64,000 nucleotides of DNA from Imperialibacter roseus (GCF_032999765.1 NZ_CP136051.1:3758417-3822416); one strand, 5' to 3'; numbered from the stretch's first letter, positions 52,925 to 62,540 are shown. A program made the numbers and translations. Notes: a model not told the origin generated them from the sequence alone.

Positions 52925-55333
52925 TTACCTGGGGCTCATCTCGTAGCTTTCTTCAGCCACTTTCATGATCATCCCTTTTGAGTAGTAAACGGGGAAGTAT
53001 TTGTCATTCGCCCAAAGGTCGAAGAGGTTCTTATAGTATTTACTATCCGGATCACCCGACTGCCCAGGGGAGTTGATACCCATCGAGCGATCCCAGCTTT
53101 GCGTGTCCATGATGATCCGAAAGGTGGCCCCATGGGTTTGATTGTCGCCTGACCCCGTCACACCGGGCGTTAAGTGGTAGCCTCCACGTGGTGCGGGACC
53201 AACATCCAATTTTTTCCGAATGTCAGCCGACACCGCCTCACTCATGGGGTGTTTAATTATCACATGGTGGTTCTTTTCCTGGCCATATTGCCACTTGCGC
53301 TGGTCTCTCCCTAGTTTTTGCTCAAGCTGAGTAATGGCCGCAGCAAGCGACGAAGTCAGCAGATCATCTCTTCCTTTGATGGGATCGCTACCAAAAACCG
53401 GCGGCGGTGTCTGTAACCAGCCGATGACTTTAAACATGGAAAGCCCTGAAATGTGCGGCCTCGCTTCCGCCGGAATCATCAGATCCTTCATTCTCGCATT
53501 AATCTCCTTTTCCCAGGCTGCATAAATGGTGGCCGTTGTGGAATTCTTGTCGAGCACAAAGTCCCAGGCCAGCAGTTTGTCTATCGCTGCACTTATTTTT
53601 GTTTCAGCAATAGACAGATCTTTCAACATAGGCACGATTTCCCTTGCCGGAAGCGCCAAATAGTCCGTTTGCATGGCTGCCATGTCGCCCAGGCTCAGCA
53701 CCCTACCCGAAGCAATGATCTCCTTCAGCCTGTCTCCCCTGTACCCATCCCCCCAATCAAAAGTAATTACCTCAGGAAACTCATAATCGGTTTTGGTAAG
53801 GTTCTCATTGGCGGTAATCACATAGCCTTCCACCGGATTGTAGCTGTGAGGCTTGGCTTTGATCGGCAAGTAGCCTCCCCACTCGTAGCGGCCGTCGCCA
53901 GGCACTGGCACCATTCCGCTGAAGTTTTTACGAATGGGAGCTATACCCACAGCCTGCCAGCCGATGTTTCCTTTCCGGTCGGCCCAGATCATGTTTTCTC
54001 CAGGAATATGACTGTAGTTGCAAGCCTCCCGAAACTCCTCCCAGGTCTCAGCCTGATCCATCCTTAAACTAGCCAGGTAAGGTGCACCGCCCACCTCCTG
54101 CCACCCACAGCGGACAGCATAAGCAACATGTTTATCCGCTTTTTCAAACACTACAGGGCCATGGCGGGTGTACTTCAATTCAACGGTGACGTCGGGCCGG
54201 TTTTTCACTTTGATCGTCTCGTTGATGATTTTCATATCTTCCCAGCCGCCGTTGTATTTATATTGGTCAGGGTTTTCTGGGTTTGTTTCATACACATACA
54301 AATCTTCGCTATCGTTGGTAAACACTGTGAGCCCCCAGGCACCATACTCATTGTGGCCAATGGAAATGCCGGGAATTTCAGGCTCACCAGCCCCTATCAC
54401 ATTCCAGCCCGGCGCTACCAGGTGCGACCAATACCGGAGTGAGGGAGCCGCCAGTCCACGGTGCGGGTCGTTGGCCAGCATGGGGTAGCCGCTCTGAGTA
54501 CGCTCGCCACTCACCACCCAATTGTTACTGCCAACGGCGTTTCTGAGTTCCTGCCTGTCAAGCGTAAAGTCCTCTTCCCATTTGGCTGCCAGCTCGCTGT
54601 ACTTTTCCATTCCTTCCCTGGCGCTGGCTTGCACATCTGAGGGTTGAAATTTGACAGATTTTCGGTACGCATCGTAAAGCTCCAGGATATCTTCGATCAG
54701 CAGCGACTGGTCGATAACCGGATCCATATTCAAATCGGGATCGAACGGATGATAGTACTCTATTTCCTTAAACTTTTCGGCTCCAATCGCCGCCACGGCC
54801 CGGGCAGCTTTTAGCTCGTTGCCAATATTTCCCAATAATCCCTGATGCCTGGAAATAACTACTTCTGGCGTCCACGGCTGCGGCTTCGTCTTCAACAGTT
54901 GAAACTCGACAGGCAGCTTCTCCGGAGCTGAATTAGCTTCGGCGATATAGGCATTTACCCCATCTACAAAAGCGGTGATAATTTCCTCCCCTCTTTCATG
55001 ATAGTGGTTCATTTCTTCTTTCATGTTTCCCCGAAACTTGAAGAGCCTCGTACCTATGTCTCTTTTGATTTCCCGCTCTCCCAGCAGCTCAGCCACTGTG
55101 CCTGTAGCCTGCCTTCGCCAAATCTCAAACTGAAAAAGGCGATCTTTGGCAGCCATGTAGCCCTGGGTAAAAAAGAGGTCGTGCTCGTTCTCAGCATAAA
55201 TATGGTTGATACCCCAGGGGTCACGGTATACCTCTACTTTAGCCTGCAGCCCGGAAACTGTTAGTTGTTGAGCATACGATGCAAAGAAACTGAAAAGCAA
55301 TAGGAAGGACGGCGCTGCTATTTTTTTTAACAT
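52925..55333 (-). CDS. Penicillin acylase-family amidohydrolase
   Basis: About 802 residues from the ATG at 55333. A signal peptide (FLLLFSFFASYAQ) exports the proenzyme. An N-terminal nucleophile (Ntn) hydrolase precursor: NAVGSNNWVVSGERT (about residue 262) places the autoprocessing Gly-Ser, and the released Ser is the nucleophile. ANDPHRGLAAPS and GLTVFTNDSEDLYVYE are the conserved substrate-pocket blocks. NENLT near residue 500 fits the oxyanion-hole Asn. It could hydrolyse N-acyl-homoserine lactones, penicillins or other acyl amides; its natural substrate cannot be assigned. Confidence 0.9.
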   Translation of the reverse strand: MLKKIAAPSFLLLFSFFASYAQQLTVSGLQAKVEVYRDPWGINHIYAENEHDLFFTQGYMAAKDRLFQFEIWRRQATGTVAELLGEREIKRDIGTRLFKFRGNMKEEMNHYHERGEEIITAFVDGVNAYIAEANSAPEKLPVEFQLLKTKPQPWTPEVVISRHQGLLGNIGNELKAARAVAAIGAEKFKEIEYYHPFDPDLNMDPVIDQSLLIEDILELYDAYRKSVKFQPSDVQASAREGMEKYSELAAKWEEDFTLDRQELRNAVGSNNWVVSGERTQSGYPMLANDPHRGLAAPSLRYWSHLVAPGWNVIGAGEPEIPGISIGHNEYGAWGLTVFTNDSEDLYVYETNPENPDQYKYNGGWEDMKIINETIKVKNRPDVTVELKYTRHGPVVFEKADKHVAYAVRCGWQEVGGAPYLASLRMDQAETWEEFREACNYSHIPGENMIWADRKGNIGWQAVGIAPIRKNFSGMVPVPGDGRYEWGGYLPIKAKPHSYNPVEGYVITANENLTKTDYEFPEVITFDWGDGYRGDRLKEIIASGRVLSLGDMAAMQTDYLALPAREIVPMLKDLSIAETKISAAIDKLLAWDFVLDKNSTTATIYAAWEKEINARMKDLMIPAEARPHISGLSMFKVIGWLQTPPPVFGSDPIKGRDDLLTSSLAAAITQLEQKLGRDQRKWQYGQEKNHHVIIKHPMSEAVSADIRKKLDVGPAPRGGYHLTPGVTGSGDNQTHGATFRIIMDTQSWDRSMGINSPGQSGDPDSKYYKNLFDLWANDKYFPVYYSKGMIMKVAEESYEMSPR

Positions 55334-55426
55334 CAATTCTGAGGTTTACGATGGGTTGTATAGATTTGAGAAGGTATAAAAATTAAGCCCGACAAGAGAC
55401 TGCATTTTTTTATAAAGGCCAAAAAG

Positions 55427-56116
55427 ATGACTGAGGAGACAATAAAAGTTATAGACGGATACGAGCATGTGCGCCATCATCCGAGGGCATTTACCCCGGA
55501 AATCACCTTGGAAAAGAGCCTGCACTTCTTTCAGGACATGGACTTGCGGCGAACCGTCAGGGAATTCTCCGACAAGCCGGTTGATCGGGCAGTGATCGAA
55601 AATATCATAAAAACCGCCTCAACCGCACCTTCCGGAGCACATAAGCAGCCCTGGACATTCTGTGCCATTTCAAACCCAGCGATCAAAAAGCAAATAAGAA
55701 TAGCAGCCGAACAGGAAGAATACGAGAGCTACCATGGCCGCATGAGCGAACGCTGGCTGAAAGACCTCGCACCTATAGGCACCAACTGGGACAAACCCTT
55801 TCTTGAAACAGCTCCCTGGATCGTTGTGGTCTTCAAAAAAGTGTATGACAAGGATGAAGAAGGCGAAAAGATCAACAACTACTACGTAAATGAATCGGTG
55901 GGGATCGCCTGCGGGATGTTCATTACAGCGGTGCACATGGCTGGATTAGTGACACTGACTCATACGCCAAGTCCAATGAATTTTTTGTCTAAAATACTCG
56001 ACAGGCCCGACAACGAAAGGCCCTATTTGTTACTACCAGTGGGTTATGCGGCCGACGAGGTATATGTGCCTAAGCTGGCAAGAAAGCCGCTGGAGGAAGT
56101 GGCTAAGTTTTATTGA
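55427..56116 (+). CDS. Nitroreductase-family flavoprotein
   Basis: 229 residues. RRTVREFSDKPVDRAVIENI is the FMN-binding start, followed by TASTAPSGAHKQPWTFCAIS; GIACGMFITAVHMAGL and LLLPVGYAADEV are later family blocks. The layout and the Ser-Gly-Ala-His-Lys-Gln-Pro-Trp segment resemble iodotyrosine-deiodinase-like members. It uses NAD(P)H and FMN to reduce nitro or halogenated aromatics; the true substrate is unknown. It overlaps the converging membrane-protein gene by 7 bp. Confidence 0.88.
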   Translation: MTEETIKVIDGYEHVRHHPRAFTPEITLEKSLHFFQDMDLRRTVREFSDKPVDRAVIENIIKTASTAPSGAHKQPWTFCAISNPAIKKQIRIAAEQEEYESYHGRMSERWLKDLAPIGTNWDKPFLETAPWIVVVFKKVYDKDEEGEKINNYYVNESVGIACGMFITAVHMAGLVTLTHTPSPMNFLSKILDRPDNERPYLLLPVGYAADEVYVPKLARKPLEEVAKFY

Positions 56117-56628
56117 GCAGGTTCCAGGCGCATGGCTTCCTTGAAATCGAGTCCAAATTTCACCCTGTCGTGCATGTTCCTCATAATTCTCCTGGGCCCT
56201 ACAATAGTCATATTGTGGTTTTTGAACTTCACAGTAACTGTAACATTTTCCATCCATTGATTCAGAGAGACAATCCCACTGATTTCTGGATCGAAAACCA
56301 TCACCTGGTCTTTATCTTTTCTCAACTCATAGCCTTCTTTTCGCATCGCTTCAGTGACTAGCTTGCCAAGCTTTCTCTTGGTGACATGCGTAACTTTCAG
56401 CGTTGAATGTCTGGTGATGTAAGCAATCCCACCGGCAAGAAAAAAGGGTAGAAGAATAAACCGGTAGAGCCCCTGGCCGACAATGATTCCTTCAAGTGAT
56501 TGATCCATTAAGTAACTCGCCAGAAGCGACAACCCTGCCAGAATAACTATTAACAGACTAAAAACCTTAACGAATACCTGGGGTTCGAATCGTCCTAGCG
56601 AATAAGTAATCTCCGGTTTTTTATCCAT
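56110..56628 (-). CDS. Small membrane protein of unknown function
   Basis: 172 residues with two N-terminal transmembrane helices (about 20-42 and 50-70) and a cytoplasmic basic domain (HVTKRKLGKLVTEAMRKEGY, VTVTVKFKNHNMTIVGPRR). No family is recognised. The end of its gene overlaps the nitroreductase gene by 7 bp in convergent orientation. Confidence 0.6.
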   Translation of the reverse strand: MDKKPEITYSLGRFEPQVFVKVFSLLIVILAGLSLLASYLMDQSLEGIIVGQGLYRFILLPFFLAGGIAYITRHSTLKVTHVTKRKLGKLVTEAMRKEGYELRKDKDQVMVFDPEISGIVSLNQWMENVTVTVKFKNHNMTIVGPRRIMRNMHDRVKFGLDFKEAMRLEPAQ

Positions 56629-56772
56629 TCCTTGGGGCGTGTTAACGTGGCTGCAATAATAACTTTTGAAAATGACTTAATTCAATTTCATTTTCAATAA
56701 ATCTTACAACAGTCAGCTACTATTTTGCCAAAAAAGAGCATTCCAAGACAATAAATAGCTATCTTAGTTCTA

Positions 56773-57417
56773 ATGAGGCCACTTCTCCCCTTCCTTATTT
56801 TAGCTGCTATGCTGGGTTGCGGACAAAAACGATCTGCCATTGACCCAACTGATAAAACTGTTTCATCGGTAAATGGTGCGGCCTCATCACTTCCTGTCGC
56901 CAATCGCAAGACGGCCCTTGCCCTAAATGCCTACCGGGATGTCATCGATCTTACGGGCTACAAAGATCTGGGCAGTTTTCATTTTCGCAGGCTGCATTTC
57001 TACACCAGAAAGAATCCGGGGATCAAAATTGGCCATGCCAACGTAGATGAAATCACGGCTTACTTTATCGACCGCTATGCAGTGAAAATCAGGTACAAAC
57101 TGTCGGAAGACGTGGCTTCCTACCTGGTCGACTCGCTGACTACAGATACCAAAAGGGTGCAAGACCTGAACCGGGACTGGTCGAAACAGCGGCAGATCAA
57201 ATGGAACTACTTCAGCAAGATCATTACGTATCAAAACAAGTGTCCGGATGATGATCTCGCTCTGACACTGACCAACGAAATATGTGATAGCCCTTATTGG
57301 TTGTATGTTGAGCTTCCTGGCTACAAGAAAAAGGTAAAAGAGCTCAAAACTGTGGAGAACGCCGTGCACGAGTACCTCATCGACGCCCCTTCGGCGCAGG
57401 TTTCTTCGCCGGACTAG
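56773..57417 (+). CDS. Lipoprotein of unknown function
   Basis: 214 residues starting MRPLLPFLILAAMLGCGQKR, a lipoprotein signal with lipid Cys about residue 16. The mature part is basic and Tyr/Asn-rich (KNPGIKIGHANVDEITAYFI, WSKQRQIKWNYFSK). No motif is recognised. Its last 41 bp overlap the 3' end of the converging lysoplasmalogenase-like gene. Confidence 0.65.
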   Translation: MRPLLPFLILAAMLGCGQKRSAIDPTDKTVSSVNGAASSLPVANRKTALALNAYRDVIDLTGYKDLGSFHFRRLHFYTRKNPGIKIGHANVDEITAYFIDRYAVKIRYKLSEDVASYLVDSLTTDTKRVQDLNRDWSKQRQIKWNYFSKIITYQNKCPDDDLALTLTNEICDSPYWLYVELPGYKKKVKELKTVENAVHEYLIDAPSAQVSSPD

Positions 57418-58099
57418 GCTCACCGTGATAGTGTGCTAATACTCCCTGGACAATCAGCGCCTGCGCCGCAATATACGTAACCATTACCCAAAACCCAGCC
57501 ATGGGAAACGGCCCGACAAACTTACTTACCGCCAGCATAGAATCGGACACGAGAAAGGCAATGGCCCCAAAGAAGAGCAATGAGAAGCTCGTTTCGTTGG
57601 TTCTGTTTTTTCTGATCACTGCCATCAGCAGCATGCCCACCAGGCAAGCACCATAGAGGATCACAGGAACTTTAAGATTGCCGAGGAAATTCCAGAGGGT
57701 ATAGAGCATAAAAAAGTAAAAGATGACGAGCAGGCCCACGCTGAATTTTGTCCGCCATTCCATCTTTTTCTTTGAAGGGTTTTTAAGCTGGGCAAAATTG
57801 AATCCATACATGATCTGTGCTACAAGAAAAGCGCCCAGACCAAGCAGGAAATACATTTCCGCTTTTCCCTGATACATAAGCAATGAATCACCCAGCCAGC
57901 TAAAAACCAGCGCCGCCAGGATGCCTACCCTCACCGACTTGTCAACTGCCTTGCTACTCAACCAAAAATAAACGGCCAACAAGGGCATCAGTAATGGCTT
58001 GGTCCAGTGGATCAGGTCGGAGTTTTCAACGCCCACAGCCCACAGGTGCACACCTATCGAAAGAAGGAAAAGGACAGAGATCAGGTTTCGGGTATTCAT
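57377..58099 (-). CDS. Lysoplasmalogenase (YhhN/TMEM86 family)
   Basis: 240 residues with about eight transmembrane helices. YhhN-family features are present: HWTKPLLMPLLAVYF at helix 2 and SWLGDSLLMYQGKAEMYFLLG, where the Gly-Asp pair is conserved in the vinyl-ether hydrolase family. GAIAFLVSDSMLAV is the second conserved Ser-Asp block. It would cleave the vinyl ether of lysoplasmalogens. The last residues (PAKKPAPKGRR) lie in the overlap with the lipoprotein gene. Confidence 0.82.
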   Translation of the reverse strand: MNTRNLISVLFLLSIGVHLWAVGVENSDLIHWTKPLLMPLLAVYFWLSSKAVDKSVRVGILAALVFSWLGDSLLMYQGKAEMYFLLGLGAFLVAQIMYGFNFAQLKNPSKKKMEWRTKFSVGLLVIFYFFMLYTLWNFLGNLKVPVILYGACLVGMLLMAVIRKNRTNETSFSLLFFGAIAFLVSDSMLAVSKFVGPFPMAGFWVMVTYIAAQALIVQGVLAHYHGEPSPAKKPAPKGRR

Positions 58100-58129
58100 A
58101 GTGTGCTTTTTGGAACAAAGTAAATAAAT

Positions 58130-59314
58130 CTACTGGCGCAGTTGCGAAGGAATCACGTCTTTTTTCTTACCAATGAATTCTACAAACAACCAGCCCAGAA
58201 AGGCAACAAAGCCTACAAACGAGAACACAAAGGGCATATGTGAAAAGTGGTTGCCGTACAGCCATCCTGCCAGCAGTGCCCCCAAACCTATGCCCACTTC
58301 CAGGGCAATATACATGGTGGCAATGCCCCTCCCCCTGTGGTGTTCATCACTGAGGTCAATGGTCCAGGCGTAAATGGTGGGTGAGTTCATGCCTGTGCCG
58401 ATGCCAAACAACACAGCACCCGTCAAAAACTGCCACACATTGGTGGAAAATCCGGTGGTGATCATGGCCGCCACAAGAAAGAAGATGGAGAAACGCAGCA
58501 CAGCTACCCTTCCATATTTGTCCGACGCCTTGCCGGCAATGAACCTAATGCCCAAAGAGGCGATGGTGAACGTAGTGAAGTAAAGTCCTCTATTTCCCAT
58601 GCCCAAATAGTCGCTAAAGTCGGGTGCGAGGGTAAGCACAGCCCCGAAAGGTAGCATGGTGAGCAGCAAGGTAACTGAGGGATATAGCACCCTTGGTTCA
58701 TATACGTCAGCCCAATTGATTTTCAGGTGATCCGGGCGAAATTTCTCTCGATTAACCAGCGTCTCTCTCATGCCAGCCAGTATAACCACTGACAACAGCG
58801 CCATCAGTGAAGAGGTGTAGAACATGGTGTTCAGCGAAGCAGTTGAGGCGATGTAGGAGCCTATAGCAGGCCCGATGGCCATCCCCATGCTTCCAAAGAG
58901 GCCAAAAATGCCCATGGCTTCTCCCCTTTTCAACAGCGGCGCAATGTCTCCCACATAGGCTGCCGTGCCAGTAGGTTTAAAACCTGTTGAAAAACCATGA
59001 AAGAAGCGAAGCAATAGGAAGGCCCATACCACGGTGACATGGGGATATACCAGGGCCGCCAATCCGCTGACCGTAGCGCCAAATACCATCACGGGTACTC
59101 GCCCTACCTTATCGGCCAGCTTGCCGCTGAATGGACGGCTGAGGCCGGCTGTGAGCGTAAAAACCGAAATGATAAGACCCTTGTAATCGCCACCGCCAAT
59201 GGAGGTCAGGAAGGCTGGCAGCTCCGGTATGATCATGTTGAAGCTACTGAAGAAAAGGAGGCTGCTGAAACACAATAGCATAAACTGCCATGTGTATATC
59301 TTTTGCTGGGTCAT
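58130..59314 (-). CDS. MFS transporter
   Basis: 394 residues, 12 predicted transmembrane helices. The motif-A equivalent is FSGKLADKVGRVPVMVFG between helices 2 and 3 and a weaker repeat (IAGKASDKYGRVAVLRF) between helices 8 and 9. FHGFSTGFKPTGTAAYVGD is the helix 4-5 motif. This is the layout of drug/sugar exporters in the DHA1-like group. The substrate is unknown. It lies 30 bp upstream of the lysoplasmalogenase-like gene and may form a small operon with it. Confidence 0.87.
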   Translation of the reverse strand: MTQQKIYTWQFMLLCFSSLLFFSSFNMIIPELPAFLTSIGGGDYKGLIISVFTLTAGLSRPFSGKLADKVGRVPVMVFGATVSGLAALVYPHVTVVWAFLLLRFFHGFSTGFKPTGTAAYVGDIAPLLKRGEAMGIFGLFGSMGMAIGPAIGSYIASTASLNTMFYTSSLMALLSVVILAGMRETLVNREKFRPDHLKINWADVYEPRVLYPSVTLLLTMLPFGAVLTLAPDFSDYLGMGNRGLYFTTFTIASLGIRFIAGKASDKYGRVAVLRFSIFFLVAAMITTGFSTNVWQFLTGAVLFGIGTGMNSPTIYAWTIDLSDEHHRGRGIATMYIALEVGIGLGALLAGWLYGNHFSHMPFVFSFVGFVAFLGWLFVEFIGKKKDVIPSQLRQ

Positions 59315-59498
59315 AGAAAAAATCGACGGGTAAAGGTAGAACCTTCAGGAAGGTTATTCAAAAAATTGGGAGGGTTTAGACGAATTGTTCCGGCGTGTAA
59401 GTGATGAGAACAGATATTTACTTAACCCATAAGCGGCAACACCAAGACTAGCGGCAAATCAAGATGTAACCCATGGGCGAAATAAAGTACAAAATAGC

Positions 59499-59506
59499 TA
59501 ACTTTG
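59499..59506 (+). promoter_or_regulatory. -7 element before the second toxin-antitoxin pair
   Basis: TAACTTTG matches TAnnTTTG and lies 16 bp before the antitoxin ATG at 59522, leaving a leader of about 10 nt. There is no convincing -33 TTG. Confidence 0.4.
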
Positions 59507-59521
59507 TGGAAACTAGCGGCC

Positions 59522-59716
59522 ATGAAAGAGATCACACTTAAAATCAACGACAGTAAATTCAAAACTTTCGTAGAGTTTGTAAAGACCCTGGATTACGTTA
59601 GAATTGAAAACAACAAAAACCTTGAAGACCTCGAGAAAGGCCTTTTGGAGTTGAAGCAAATTCAGGATGGTAAGCTTAAATCCAGGCCTGTGGAAGACTT
59701 GCTGAATGAGCTATAG
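59522..59716 (+). CDS. Small antitoxin of a RelE/ParE-type pair
   Basis: 64 residues from the ATG at 59522. The N-terminus KEITLKINDSKFKTFVEFVK may form a beta-strand-helix DNA-binding or dimerisation unit. The C-terminal part (ENNKNLEDLEKGLLELKQ, RPVEDLLNEL) is acidic and helical like a toxin-neutralising tail. Its stop codon overlaps the toxin start by 11 bp, which supports the pairing. Confidence 0.65.
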   Translation: MKEITLKINDSKFKTFVEFVKTLDYVRIENNKNLEDLEKGLLELKQIQDGKLKSRPVEDLLNEL

Positions 59717-60038
59717 TGTTGAAACTATTCCTCATTTCGATAAGCATGCCAAGAAGCTTTCGAAAAAATATAACTCCCTTAAATCCGACCTGGTCTCACT
59801 GGTCGCTACATTAAAAGGCAACCCTTTTTATGGCACGGATCTGGGCCATGGGCTTTATAAAATACGCCTGGCCATTACCGCCAAAGGGAAAGGGAAATCC
59901 GGTGGAGCAAGAGTAATCACATACGTGAAAGTTATTCAGAAGACCATCTATCTGGTGTCAATATATGATAAAGGGGAACTTGAATCGATTGCCAGAAAAG
60001 AGATTCTGGAGCTATTAAAGAAAACAGGTCTTATTTAA
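59706..60038 (+). CDS. RelE/ParE-type toxin
   Basis: 110 residues. ETIPHFDKHAKKLSKKYNSLKSDL is given by its pieces FDKHAKKLSKKY and the following helix, and GLYKIRLAITAKGKGKSGGA with YVKVIQKTIYLVSIYDKGE give the beta-sheet core and basic surface of RelE/HigB-like ribonuclease toxins. It is somewhat longer than RelE. It would inhibit translation unless bound by the antitoxin encoded upstream. A hairpin at 60115-60149 follows. Confidence 0.75.
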   Translation: MSYSVETIPHFDKHAKKLSKKYNSLKSDLVSLVATLKGNPFYGTDLGHGLYKIRLAITAKGKGKSGGARVITYVKVIQKTIYLVSIYDKGELESIARKEILELLKKTGLI

Positions 60039-60114
60039 GTCAGGCTACTTCAAGAACTAACTCAACTCAAGTCGGCGGGCTGTTCAAAAAATGGATCGGT
60101 TTATGAGAATAAGC

Positions 60115-60149
60115 AATGTTCCGGCCATGGAGACACGTGCCGGAACATT
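60115..60149. terminator. Bidirectional hairpin terminator
   Basis: AATGTTCCGGC (60115-60125) pairs perfectly with GCCGGAACATT (60139-60149) around a 13-nt loop, between the convergent toxin gene and prfB. It has only a short T-tail, so termination strength is uncertain. Confidence 0.6.
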
Positions 60150-60164
60150 TCAAGCTTCTGACTA

Positions 60165-61248
60165 CTAAGCCTCCTGCCCCATCAAAAACGCCTTAATGTA
60201 GTCGTCGAGGTCGCCGTCCAGCACGTTTTGCACGTCGGTACGCTCCACGCCGGTGCGGGCATCTTTGATCAGCTTGTAAGGGTGCAGCACGTAATTACGG
60301 ATTTGCGAGCCAAAGTCGACCCGCATCTTGCCGGCTTCCACCTTGTCACGCACGGCATTGCGTTTCTCCACCTCCATTTGGTACAGCCTCGACTTCAGCA
60401 TTTGCATGGCCAGCTCTCGGTTGGCCAGCTGCGACCGCTCCACCTGACACACCACCACAATGCCAGTAGGCTTGTGGGTCAGCTGCACCTTGGTTTCGAC
60501 CTTGTTTACGTTTTGGCCTCCTGCACCACCTGACCTTGAAGTATGCAATTCCACATCTGCGGGATTGATTTCAATCTCTATGCTGTCATCCGCCACCGGA
60601 TATACGTAGATTGAGGCAAAAGAGGTATGTCTCCTTCCTCCTGAATCGAACGGAGATATACGCACCAGCCTGTGCACACCCGTTTCGGCTTTCAGGTAGC
60701 CATAAGCAAACTGCCCTTCAAACTCCAGCGTGGCTGACTTAAGACCAGCCGTATCGCCTGGTGTGTAGTCCACCTGCCGCACTTTGTAACCATGCTTCTC
60801 TCCCCACATGATGTACATCCGCATGAGGATTTCCGCCCAGTCGTTACTTTCTGTTCCGCCAGCACCCGGGTTGATTTCCAGCATGGCACTCAGCTGGTCT
60901 TCTTCCCCGCTAAGCATTTTCTTCAACTCCACCTCTTCCAACTGCGCAGATACCTTTTTGTACTCCGCATCAACGTCCTCCATCTCAGCCTCGTCGGCAT
61001 TATAGAATTCGTAGATGGTTTCAAGATCCTCCAGCGAAGTGCTTACTTCTTCATATGCATTCGTCCACACCTTCTGCAGCCTTATTTCTTTCAACAGCTT
61101 TTCGGCTTCACTGGGTTTGTCCCAAAACCCCGGCAGCACTGTCAGCGCCTCATTGTCTTCTACTTCACGTTTGCGGTTATCGTAGTCAAAGATACCCCCT
61201 CAAAGCCGCTACCCTGGCTTTCACGTCTTTCAACTGTTCTATTGTCAT
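60165..61248 (-). CDS. prfB: Peptide chain release factor 2, with programmed +1 frameshift
   Basis: The first 20 codons run from ATG 61248 to an in-frame TGA at 61186-61188. The site AGG GGG TAT CTT TGA C has a Shine-Dalgarno-like AGGGGG just upstream of the CTT slip codon. A +1 shift gives GAC and continues D-Y-D-N-R-K-R-E to 60165, for a total of about 360 residues, the normal RF2 length. The UGA/UAA-reading motif RISPFDSGG (SPF) and the catalytic GGQ in [11 protein letters not shown] are both present. RF2 reads its own stop, so low RF2 levels raise its synthesis. Confidence 0.95.
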
Positions 61249-61475
61249 GGTGTTATGTTATTTGTTAGTGGCTAATGGGTTATTCGTTAATGGTTAATCG
61301 GTTGTTCGTTAATGGCTATCCGGCCGAAACCGTTGCAGCGTGTGATAAGAAATTGGAAGCCAATGGTGGAGGTGAGCGCCCCCTATTAACTAATAAATTT
61401 TAACCATTAACTCTCTTCCAACAAAAAATCCACCCCCTTCGAAAAGCGGATGGATTTTGTCATATGTTACCATGG
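61249..61475. other. prfB-ilvE spacer with GTTAATGG-type word repeats and a terminator
   Basis: The 61258-61318 part is made of degenerate words GGCTAATGGGTTATTCGTTAATGG / GTTAATCGG, given in pieces because they repeat. At 61423-61459 a stem AATCCACC...GGATGGATT, with T-run on the minus strand (from the A-run at 61423-61428), forms a probable terminator for ilvE. I see no gene here. Confidence 0.55.
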
Positions 61476-62540
61476 TCAGATTCTGTAAATCCAGCCGTGT
61501 GTATCTTCTACTTTGCCGTACTTAATATCGTCAAGTGACTTAAGCAGCCTTTGCGAAAGCACCATTTGCTCTTCCCCCGGAAGGGCGTAATCAACGCCTT
61601 CGTATCCTATATGGCTGATTTTAGCAATCGTTGCAGCTGTTCCCACGCCAAACGCTTCCTGTAACTTGCCATTCTTGACTCCCTCTATCACCTCTTTTAC
61701 CGACACCTTGCGCTCTTCCACAGGATAGCCCCATTCTCTGGCGAGTGTCAGCACGCTGTCTCTGGTCACACCATCAAGGATGGTTTCACTGGCAGGCGCA
61801 GTACACAAAACCCCATCGAGTAAGAACAACACGTTCATCGTGCCGGACTCTTCAAAGTATTCGTGTGAGCCTGCGTTGGTCCAAAGTAACTGGTCGTAGC
61901 CCGCTTTCTGGCCTTGTACCATTGGATACAGTGCTGCAGCATAATTGCCGGCAGTTTTGGCGCTGCCGGTGCCTCCGGGAGCAGCTCTGGTGTATTTGGT
62001 TTCCACCTTCACCTTCACCGGCCTGGAGTAGTAAGCCCCTGCCGGGCTGGTGAAAATGATGAATTGATATGTCAGTGATGACCTGATGCCGACAAAAGGA
62101 TCGTTGCCGAAAACAAAAGGACGGATGTACAGTGAAGTACCCGGCTTGTTAGGCACCCAGTCTCTGTCCAGCTTCAACAGCTCGGTTAGCGCACTCATAA
62201 ACATCTCCTCAGGAATTTCGGGGATGCACATTCTCTCCGCACTCTTGTTAAGACGGGCAGCGTTCTTTTCCGGACGGAAAACAAGTACGTCGCCGTTCTC
62301 AGCCTTGTACGCCTTCATACCCTCAAAAATAGATTGGCCATAGTGCAGCGTGGTGTTCGCCGGGCTCATTGACAGATTACCATAAGGCACAATCCTCAGG
62401 TCCTTCCACTGTCCGTCGACATAATCTGCCATAAACATGTGGTCAGAGTAGCTCTTACCAAATTGAACATTATCCATGTCCAGCTCCTTGATTCTGGACT
62501 TCGCCACCTGCGTGATCGGAAATTGAAGGGTATCTATCAT
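61476..62540 (-). CDS. ilvE: Branched-chain amino acid aminotransferase
   Basis: 354 residues, fold type IV PLP enzyme. GGTGSAKTAGNYAAALYP holds the conserved PLP-Lys region and FEESGTMNVLFLLDG the following signature, matching the BCAT group (EC 2.6.1.42). It catalyses the last step of Val, Leu and Ile synthesis, working with the ilv operon at 29-35 kb, but is not in that operon and lacks its attenuator. A terminator follows on the minus strand. Confidence 0.95.
   Translation of the reverse strand: MIDTLQFPITQVAKSRIKELDMDNVQFGKSYSDHMFMADYVDGQWKDLRIVPYGNLSMSPANTTLHYGQSIFEGMKAYKAENGDVLVFRPEKNAARLNKSAERMCIPEIPEEMFMSALTELLKLDRDWVPNKPGTSLYIRPFVFGNDPFVGIRSSLTYQFIIFTSPAGAYYSRPVKVKVETKYTRAAPGGTGSAKTAGNYAAALYPMVQGQKAGYDQLLWTNAGSHEYFEESGTMNVLFLLDGVLCTAPASETILDGVTRDSVLTLAREWGYPVEERKVSVKEVIEGVKNGKLQEAFGVGTAATIAKISHIGYEGVDYALPGEEQMVLSQRLLKSLDDIKYGKVEDTHGWIYRI

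Noticed and set aside
56578-56600. tRNA-like GGGTTCGAATCGTCC
   Set aside because: It lies in the coding frame of a membrane protein on the other strand and no acceptor, D or anticodon stems can be formed around it.
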